Shown here in pieces: positions 35,138 through 64,000 of a stretch of 64,000 nt of DNA (positions are counted from its first letter, which is position 1; the number at the start of each line of letters is the position of its first letter). The stretch spans positions 1,338,001-1,402,000 of the forward strand of contig JAOTOL010001554.1 of assembly GCA_034440575.1 (NCBI GenBank). The letters are read 5' to 3'. The notes beneath the pieces are model-generated. The model saw nothing but the letters and a program-made list of their open reading frames with translations, was not told the origin of the DNA and made no database searches. A program made the position numbers and the translations under genes. This stretch comes from Imbricaverruca yamaguchii (taxonomy: Eukaryota > Arthropoda > Thecostraca > Neoverrucidae).

Positions 35138-38100
35138 AATGTGTGTGCTGTCTGCCAAAATAGGAAAATATAGAGCAGTGGTGAAGCTAGTGTAATATTT
35201 ATCCTGGCTCGCTTTACGTCAAGCTTGCTTCGAATGGGCCAGTTTCCACCATTGGGTATGTCAACTTAGTTGCTAATACTGTATCGTCCTGAACGTAACG
35301 GGTTAGTTATTCAAACATTTAATTGTACAGCATGATAAGCATGAGGATACCTTTCTGTGAGTTCTGGGAACCATGATCACCTTGATTCTCAGGACGCCCC
35401 ATCTAACCTTCGGGGGGTTTGGGCATTAGCTCTGTGGCATCTCATGCGTCATGAACGTCCTAAAGGAGACTGGTTCCTGGGATTTCTTTTTGCCTTTCCT
35501 GAAAAAGCTATGCTGGGGACAATTTAGTAAATTTTTTAAAATTACGAGCTTGTGCTTCTCATGTTTTGTGCTGTTTATGGAAGTTTACCACATATCGATT
35601 CCGTTCATCTGTTTTGCATTCCGGCTAATTCTGCCAACAGCTACGCGAGACTCGACAGCTGAATTTGGGGTCGGTTGGCTGTCTTGTAGCTTTTACGAAA
35701 AGATAACTGTTCTGGGCATACAGTGTCGCCGAACTCTCGCCGATTCGTAGTGAGCGAAGGGCAACGAGAGGCGATACCCGAATCCACAACCTCTTGTGGG
35801 GGGGGGGGGGCTAGCATCCTGCCCCCAGGCTGCCCGCCCACACATTTCGGGCACCCTCGTAGCTTAATATGCGAGCCTTACCGACTTTCATTAGGAACGA
35901 ACACTGAAGAAGTGCATCACAAACAAGAGCCTATATGTTTTCATCATGTAAGCTGATTATCATTTTCCGCGAGCACGCACAGGTATTTTTACATCTGGAG
36001 CTTGGGGGACGCGAAAAAAAAATCGCAGTGTACAAATCGCCAGTTCTCCAAAAATTGGGGGACATGTCTCCCAGCACACCCAGAGATTACACCTAAGATC
36101 ACCACGATTATCACGCAGAATGCCGAGTTCATCGCATGGCATGGTTGACAGCGCGTTGTTACCGAGCTGGTCCCTGACGAGGTCCAGATCAGGACTGGAC
36201 GTTGGCTTGGCAGACGACCAGTATAGTCGCGAAATACGACGCTGATATGAATTGCGCGATGGACTTGCCCGTGTTGAGCCCCGGCCGGGCTGCCCATTGA
36301 ACAAGCATTCCAGGTTTTGTCGGCGGGGGCCGTGCTGGGACTCTGTCGGTTTTCTCAGGCGGGGCCCGGTCAAAATTCTGGCTGGGTAGTGTTCCAAATG
36401 GTTCCTAATTGTGCCTATGATCCCTTGTAGTTCTAATGGTTCCTCGTGGTCCAAATATTCGGCGGTTTCTTGTGGTCCCATTCGTGTGCTTTCCTTGAAA
36501 ATGCCTCGGATTTGTTTTTGTTTGTTCCCGTTACGAGCTTTCGGCCTCTGTTTATTTGAAACCAAAATGATGAACGTATAAGCTCATCCATTTGGTGTGT
36601 AGCCATTTGGTCCACCCGCCCCCCAAAAAAATCCCCACAAATAACGTCACCAGGGAGCTAGATTTTCACGATTTGCATTATACTTTTTACTCTGGGGAGT
36701 TTATTTTGGGGGATATATGAAAAAACAAATTTATTTGGAATGAGAAAAGGACAGCGAAATCCACCTGGGCTATAATTTTGTTTGGCCCCCGAAAATACAA
36801 TTTATTTTTTCGAAAATTCAAAATTTTGAATTTTCAAGTTTTCTTTAATTTTCCTTCCCCAATTGGTAGTGCAGACACAGAAATGTTGTTGGAAGTCAAC
36901 TTGCCCTTATAAAAAATAATTACTTTAGCCAGAATCCTGTGTTTAAACTACAATATGACAAATACGCAAAATTTATATGTAGTCAAAAACGAAAAAAAAC
37001 ATGAAAAATTAAACTCGTACATTTTGTTGCATCCGTAAAGATAAGCAAACGCTGAAATTTCATTAAAATATCTGTATCCGTTAAAGCGTGACGACTGGTT
37101 TAACTTTTTTGGAGGTGACCTCACTTGACCTTGAATAACTCGTTAACCCTAGATGACCTGACCTAACATTTTTGAATCAGCATGTCAAATTGATGTGGGA
37201 AAAGGTATGCAAAATTTGGGTGCGCTGCCGCGCGCCGTTCGAACGCTATCCGCGAAAAACCTAAGGGGGGGGGGGGGCGATTGAAGATCCCCCCGAGACG
37301 GGACGGGTTAACATCAACTAAGTTCTCTATGTAGCATGGTGTTTTTCTTCTTCCTTCCATTAGCTTTCTTATAAGCTTAAAAACAGCATAGATTATTGGG
37401 GAGCCCAAATAAACATTTGGGGGGGCCAAGATCAACATTTGAGGGGCTATGGCCACCCTAGGATACAAATCGGCACCCCTGGTTTTGTGTTACCTCAATG
37501 TTGGATTCCCCCCCCCCCCATTAATAAATACCGTTGGATTTCTCAAGAATGTAATCTAATTCTCAACGGCAATTTATACCATTACGATGATTAAAGTCAT
37601 TATGAAAATCATACTGGTTCTAAAATATTCTCATGGCATTCTAGAACGAAAGACGTGTGCTACAAACACTGATTTCCTGAATATGGCAGCAAATGTTGGA
37701 GACAACTAGTGCGCTTTGCATCCGAGCCACACTTTAGCCTGGAGGCATTGCTAAACCTGCAGAGGTGTAAGATATATGAGTATGATTGCGGAGGTACGTG
37801 ATCTGGCCTAGATATACTGTTTTGATTTGACATTTTTAAAAGAAAAAAGGAAATTTTCTAAGCAATGAATGTGTGCAAAGTTGTGCTTTATGGTGTTTAT
37901 TGAATTATTTAAATTTATTATTCTGATCCAATGTCTACGAATGTGACTAAGATAATGGAACCTCTCCTTTTCAGTGCAAATGGATAAATTTGTGCCATAA
38001 GGTGTCTCTGAAATTCTGGGAATTTATCCGATCTTAGCATTGCTTAGCCAGGGTGAGACATGTGATAAAATATATGGTGTATGTTGGTGAGTGCAATCAC

Positions 38101-41100
38101 CAATATGCCACATTGGGGCAATGGATAAACAGGGTTAAGTGATAAAAGTGCAGGTCAAGTATTTCCTTGTTCATCAATCATAGTTCACAAGTGCATGACC
38201 TTCAGTGTTCATACAGACATAAATCTCAAAGCATATGTGCAGAGCTGGAGTGATTTTGGGTGCAATGCATTCACCAAATTGCATTACCAAGAACAGAAAC
38301 AAAATCAGCTATCTGGGTTTGAACCGTGACCCTGAGGTGCAAATTGAAGACCTACCATTTGCCATGCAAGACTATTGGCAAGTTGACTGTGAGATGCATG
38401 GTTAGCTGTCCACATGTGAGAATGTTGCCATAAACCTGCAGACCTCTTTCTTTGAACAGTAGTTTTCTTTGAGCAAGGGTTATTCAGGATAATTATTGTG
38501 ATTGAAGCTGATTGATGTCAAAATGAAAAAAACAGGTCTGGCTATGAGAGAGGAAAATTGAACTTGAAAGGCTCCATTGCAACATTAATTGCTGCAGCTG
38601 GAAGTTACCAGTGGGTGGGATTGCCACAGCTAAGTTTTGTAAAACTTTAAAGTTCAGAGCACTTCATAGAGAATATTTTGACAAAGATGGGTGAAACTCA
38701 AGATTAATAGGGCACATCAGTCCATACCTGACAACAACTAGCAGTTTCCGCGACCCCAGCGTGCCGACCAGTCAACGTCACTACACATCCTTGAAAGGCA
38801 GTACAAAGCGTACAGAACATGCTCATCAGCGTTGCTCTAAAATCCATAAACGGCCTTGCTAAAACCGGCTATGCACAACTTGCGGCACTTCATATGTGAA
38901 AAGACTATATTTGTGTCAATAAAGGCAATAATTAATTCAATATTTATTCAATACTTATTCAATATTGGTTCAATATTTATCAATATTTAATCTGATATAT
39001 GACATATTTAGATTAATGAATATATATTTCATATTACTCTGGAAACTTGTGCTGGAGCCTGGAGGTGTTCTATAGCCTTGCTCTGGAGTACTCGCCAAGA
39101 AGCAACAGAAATCCCTAGTTGGCAAATATGGGAGTACTTGGTGTCACCAGAGTATATATTTTAAGCCTGGTTTCGCCAGTAAATGCTTTGAATGTGCAAT
39201 CAAAGGTAGTTTTGTTAAAGGGACAACTTTTTTAGACACAATGAGCCTGTTCAATGCAAGAAAATCACTTCAAATTTCCTAAAAATCCTCCCCGGAGCAA
39301 GCAAGTTCTCCAAGGCGATTACACCAAGAAACCAATGTCATTTGTGCACTTTTGCATGACTGTCACATATTTTTTTGTAAATGTGTGCGAAGATAAACAT
39401 GCCCCTTGAAATATAACCACATTTTGGGTTCATCAGTGTCAGTGAAGGGTCCGTAATACATGTTCCGAAATTTACTCCGACCCATTCCCTGTTCCCCCGC
39501 CCCATGATCAGTTGTACTTCTAGGACTGAGTTAGCGAATCTGACCAGCTCTATCTAAGAATAAAAATAAAACTGCCTGTGAGCGGTTTTACAGGGACAAT
39601 TTGTACTCCCGTCTAGCAGCTCTAGATACTCCTAACTCGATCCTTGCTTCAAATAAACATTCCAGACATCAACTAAACAAGTACATAAAGGAACTTTTAA
39701 TATTGATAAGAATCGTTTTCAATATTTTTTTTTCAGCTTTTCCATGCAAAATAACTGTTTCTTGGTGGTGAGAATAACTGTTTTAGACGGATTGTTTTAG
39801 TATAATTTTTATTAAACCATCATATTCCAAAACAATAGTCCATCCATATCCAATAGTCACATGGTTTTTGCTGTGCCAGGTATGCGTTGTGAGCCGGTCT
39901 CGGGCGTCGGTGTGCATTTGTGAACTTCGTTGACATTGATTAAGTATACTTTTGTTACCATTTTCTCTACCATTTCTCATGAAGTTGGCTTATAACCTCA
40001 TCCTTCGCTAATAATTTAACCACAGCCAATTTTGGGGTCTGAGGCAGAGCTGTGTATTATGCGTCGGTGGCAAATCATACGCACAAACTTGGAATGGCTC
40101 AAAGGTTGACCGGGTCATGAAATGCATTTTGGGGTGCTCAAGATTTTAGACAACAATGGAAGTTAGCAATTATTCAAATTAATAGCGGGTGAACTCGGCT
40201 CATTAATTGTGGGACTAGTCCTTTGGAAAAGTGTTTGTTGAAGGATGATCCCGGTGGTGTGGTCTGCCCAAGATGGGTGAGTCTGATTCATCCTGAGCTC
40301 TGCCAGGAGAAATGTTATTGGTGCATTCACATCACATCATGCCTATTTATCATAAATATTTGTTTGTGAACTTTGGGAATACATCACCCACCAACACTGA
40401 GGCAATATCTATACACTTTGCAGATATCATGGGTATATTTTTTTTAGTACTTTGGCTACTGAGGGCATTTGCACCCACTAGGTTACATTCCTTGGCACAA
40501 TTGCACCTATTCATGACTTAGCTTGCTGACATATTGCTGACTTAGCAGTACATATATATTTGCAGTACATCATATATTTGTATGGTACATGCAGCATGAA
40601 ATGCTAACATTTATTTATAATTCCATTAAAGCAATACTACCTGGTTATGGACAAATCATTTTTTTTCTTTCAGCAAAGTTTTTGACGTGGCTTAGTTTTC
40701 CAAGATGTTTATGCACACAAAAATGCTAACATTGGTTTTCAGTCCCACTAAAACAAGGCTAATTGTCACCAAGTGCGTAGCTATTTTTTGGAATCCAGCA
40801 AAAAAATTCGTACTCCAGCTAAAAATTTTGTACTCCACTACCAAGAAAAAAATATGGAAATCCTACACTGTATTACGTAGACACGGACTAGGTACATATG
40901 ATTTTCTCGTCTGTTACCGGCAAATAAATTCCATGCATGAAAAATAATTTGTGCATGAAAATGTACTCCGGAAGAAATATGTTTGCACTCTGACTCCAAA
41001 CCCAGAAAGCAAGTTTCCCACCCTGCACATCAGATTCTGAGTGGTTAACTTTGATGGCAGAGCACAGCACCTTACCAGAACAGTGGGCTAGGTCCCCTTG

Positions 41101-42563
41101 ATGGTAGTCACCTTGTGAGTGTATGTACATACTTCAGGAAGACTCCCACTGTTCAAAGCACTTCTGAAAGTCCTATTAGGTAAAAAGACCTGATGTGTCT
41201 TGCTGTCAGGTCTCCAGATCTTTTCTCATTGAGATAGAGTATGAGAAGGGGAAAAGGATGCTCAGTGCAAGGTCTATAGAATATGCAAATATTGCACTTG
41301 TTGGGTGCTGTGTTTGGTCAAGAACTGCTGCACAAGCTGAGTTGAGTGTGCTGGTATGCTGTTGTGATGAAGCCACATGTGACTGAAATACCACTTTTCT
41401 GGCTGTGTGTGGCAGGGCTTGGATTTTTTTTTACCAGGAACAAGCTATTTTTTTCATGACAACCAGTTCTGCTGGTAAAAAGCCTGTGCAACTGGTAAAA
41501 AATGGAAAAGCAATTTGTGCAAAAATGACACTTGCTTTGGCATGTACAGCTACTCTTCTGCCTAACCTTGTACATTAACCACATGGTATGGTGAGTTGTA
41601 CTTGTGGTATGGTATGTTGTATGTATGTTGTACCAGAAAAATATGGCCAGTCTCTATGTTTTATAGCACCTGGTATTGCCACCAAAGGAGGCTTCCCTGT
41701 GATATGTGGCTGCCAAAAATAGTTTCAGAGATGTTTGGATCCAATCTCTTGACCCAGACACAACTCCCGGGTGAATGCCGACTGGGTGGGGTCATTGGAC
41801 CACTCGGCCACACACACCACACCCTTGATTAATGGACAACAATAGTTGAAAGGGCGTAAGTGGGAGCCTTGTAAAAAACTGGCACCCTTGACAAAATATT
41901 GGGGGTGGTGGTAGTGGGGAGGCGACCCGTAGACTGGAAGTTATGGATGGGATATTTTAGCCAGCCTTCTTGGATAATACATGCATGATGTATTGTATAA
42001 TGTCAACATACCAGCTTTATGTGGAAAGTAAGGTCATGCCGGCAAGGTCAAACACAACAGTGTGTGCTCATGAACATTGTGGCACACTGCATACAAGGAT
42101 AATGACGTGACTCGAACACCATATACCTGTGCTCACAGCACTACATTATAGCTGCACAGATCCAGACTTTTTTGTGGGATGGGGTGGGGGCACTCCTTCA
42201 TGGGACATCTTTTCTCCAGAAGAGGGGAACAGAAGTACCATTGGTCAGGAGAAATTATGGCATGCTGTAGTTGAGCTGTCCCAACTGAGTGCTGTTTGGA
42301 GCGCCAATTGGTACTATTTTTGGACCATGTGGTTTTGGCTTTATGTGGTCCGCATATTTGAAGTGTACTTCTGCAAGCGTGAACTCCATTGTTATGGAAA
42401 CCATTCTTTAAGATAGCATTTAACAAACGTTTCGTATGATATGGTGTAACTCGTTTAGAGGTACACTGAAGAAATTTGTTTTGTATTGAAGACTTAGCTT
42501 GAGGATATTATTTTGTGTACATGTTTTGCATGATAACAACAAGAATACTTTCATTCCATTCCA
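35138..42563. other. Gene-free stretch between mRpS27 and the USP gene
   Basis: I could not support any exon. It includes homopolymer G/C runs (near 35800, 37265 and 37508), AT-rich DNA (36600-37050), CpG-poor DNA (37.7-38.7 and 40.3-42.5 kb), and a dispersed-repeat fragment near 42150 (gatccagacttttttgtggg). A minus-strand open frame at 35960-36565 (201 codons) has no similarity I recognise. A non-coding first exon of the USP gene is likely somewhere here, because coding exon 1 begins after a splice acceptor. Confidence 0.5.
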
Positions 42564-42569
42564 GGAATT

Positions 42570-62633
<20,064 letters not shown>

Positions 62634-63071
62634 TGACGAGGTGGCACCTCTGCGTCTCCGGGGAGCCTTCCTGCCGAGGACGAGTCGTGCAGAGGTGCCG
62701 CCGTCTGCGCGGCCGAACCAGGCCGCCAGTGTAGTGGAATGATGTGTGCATTACGTATTCCGTGACTACGACTTGCATTACGTGACGATAGTAGCGTGCA
62801 GGTCCGGATATTCGGGGCCGCCGTTGCGTGCCGTTTTTACTCGGCGCTGGATATTTCATAATGTCGAGCTTGGCGCGCCGACAATGTTAACTATGTTGTG
62901 CAGTAGTTATTTATTTTGGGGAATACAATTTTTAAGATTATGCAGCGCGTGAGAGCACAAGTGCTTGGCATAAACTCAGAGGTCGATGCCAGTGGAAGAC
63001 ACCCTACAAACTCGGTCGTATTCGGTCCGTATTACAAAATATCGCAGTAATGGTGCACGCCACATCATAAT

Positions 63072-63077
63072 AATAAA
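63072..63077 (+). promoter_or_regulatory. Candidate polyadenylation signal of the USP gene
   Basis: AATAAA about 440 bases after the stop codon, the first perfect hexamer downstream. No transcript end is visible, so this is a candidate only. Confidence 0.45.
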
Positions 63078-63168
63078 CACCTAGGGACATTTCGACTGCC
63101 GCCACGCATGTTTCAATACGACATTCACATACCACACTCAAATCAGCAACACCAAATGCCCGTCTCCG

Positions 63169-63342
63169 TAGGGGACGAGTAGCCTAGGGGTAAGTTGCTC
63201 GTCTCACAATCGAATGGTTGTGGGCTCGAGTCTCACCTGCCGCTACTATTCGCCCGGGACCAATCGGCGTGAGAGATTGGCGACACAACATGACTAGACG
63301 GTCGATGTGTCGTAAAATAAATAACCAACCAACCAACCCGTA
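63169..63342 (+). mobile_element. tRNA-derived SINE with hairpin tail (family 2, most complete copy)
   Basis: The head has A-box-like TAGCCTAGGGGTAAG and B-box-like GGGCTCGAGTC. The tail has ggcgacacaacatgactaga, cggtcgatgtgtcg, then taaaataaataaccaaccaa. CGACAC and GTGTCG form a perfect stem at the same place as GGGCGC/GCGCCC in the other copies. It lies downstream of the USP gene. Confidence 0.8.
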
Positions 63343-63654
63343 TCCACGAAACCAAGGATCCAGTACGAGCCCGCAAAATACGCCCACGGCAAGCCATAGT
63401 CGGGTCGATCAGATTGGCTCACCCTATGACGGACGCTCAAGCATAATCGCATCCCCCGCTCGCATCCGTCGGGGCCACTTCATTTCCTAGTGCAAAGGGA
63501 AACAATACGCAGATAATTTCATCAATATCACTCGATTAGAATAAAAAAAACAGTCTGTTACTTTGACGTATGTGTATATTCGGGCACAACCGCTTTGTTA
63601 AATAAAAAAAAAGATAGGCAATAAATATGGGGACAACTAGCCATATTTCAAAGT

Positions 63655-63785
63655 TACCCGTCTCGCCGTCGAAAGATTGTGGGTTCGGGTCTCGCCTGTC
63701 GCTACTCTTCGCCTACGACCAATCGGCGTTGGAGATTGGCGACACTACATGACTCTGTCGATGTGTCGTAAAACCAGCAACCACT
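63655..63785 (+). mobile_element. SINE family 2, second copy, head truncated
   Basis: B-box-like GGGTTCGGGTC, then gaccaatcggcgttggagat, tggcgacactacatgactct, gtcgatgtgtcg, taaaaccagcaacc. Same stem as the 63169 copy. Confidence 0.75.
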
Positions 63786-64000
63786 TAGGCGATAAATATG
63801 TTTATTTTTTGGGTTTGACGAAGGGTTGTAACCGAACATACAGCAACATCAAAGTAACTTTCCACTGTTTTTTTCTGAGGTAAGATCATCGAATGATATT
63901 GATGAAATATGTTACTCGCCAGAGCGCTAAATAATTTATCTTGCATACACAATTTTCCTTCAATGTTAAAAAATGATGGACATGGATGTAACTTGCTGCT

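Noticed and set aside
35960..36565. 201-codon minus-strand open frame as a gene
   Set aside because: No similarity or domain that I recognise, no splice or start context, and it lies in repeat-like DNA. It may be a transposon remnant but is not supported as a gene.
63169..63245. tRNA gene
   Set aside because: Same reason: tRNA-like promoter boxes with a SINE tail.

Overview
This is nuclear DNA from an animal, almost certainly an arthropod. Genes have small exons with consensus GT/AG splice sites separated by long, repeat-filled introns. One of the three genes belongs to the DM4/DM12 family, which is known from arthropods. The exact lineage cannot be read from the window; a crustacean is only a guess. 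I see no bacterial, organellar or viral gene set, no rRNA, no functional tRNA and no CRISPR array.

Three protein-coding genes lie on the + strand. (1) 2564-8490: a secreted DM4/DM12-family protein in 4 exons (225 aa). (2) 27991-35137: mitochondrial small-subunit ribosomal protein mS27 (mRpS27) in 8 exons (475 aa). (3) 42570-62633: a USP16/USP45-type ubiquitin-specific protease in 15 coding exons, with an N-terminal ZnF-UBP domain, Cys and His boxes, and a very repetitive 1.9 kb exon 13. I rebuilt each model by hand. All exon phases join without conflict, except for one apparent single-base deletion inside the 33-bp coding repeat of the protease. The genes are functionally unrelated, and nothing suggests an operon or gene cluster.

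The rest of the window is repeats. From about 6.2 to 25.1 kb there is a series of inverted structures: a 1.05 kb inverted duplication that carries half of a DM4/DM12 exon, a 2.35 kb long-terminal-inverted-repeat element, a 1.08 kb element, and a 7.1 kb foldback structure whose arms are largely a ~168-bp satellite. A near-perfect palindrome with a (TA)n loop lies at 29.4-29.9 kb. Two elements built of a 16-bp TACGTA-rich unit lie at 20.9 and 58.1 kb. Two families of tRNA-derived or hairpin-tailed SINEs are scattered through the window.

The most interesting pattern is that tandem repeats repeatedly sit on exon-intron junctions, with the exon edge itself (coding bases, often with the splice site) included in the repeat unit. 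I found this at DM4/DM12 exon 1, mRpS27 exon 6 and protease exons 3, 5, 7 and 9. It suggests that exon edges are recurrent seeds of minisatellite growth in this genome. A second pattern is that the 5' parts of the two housekeeping genes lie in CpG-poor, TpG-rich DNA while their 3' exons are CpG-rich, as expected from germline methylation of 5' gene bodies.
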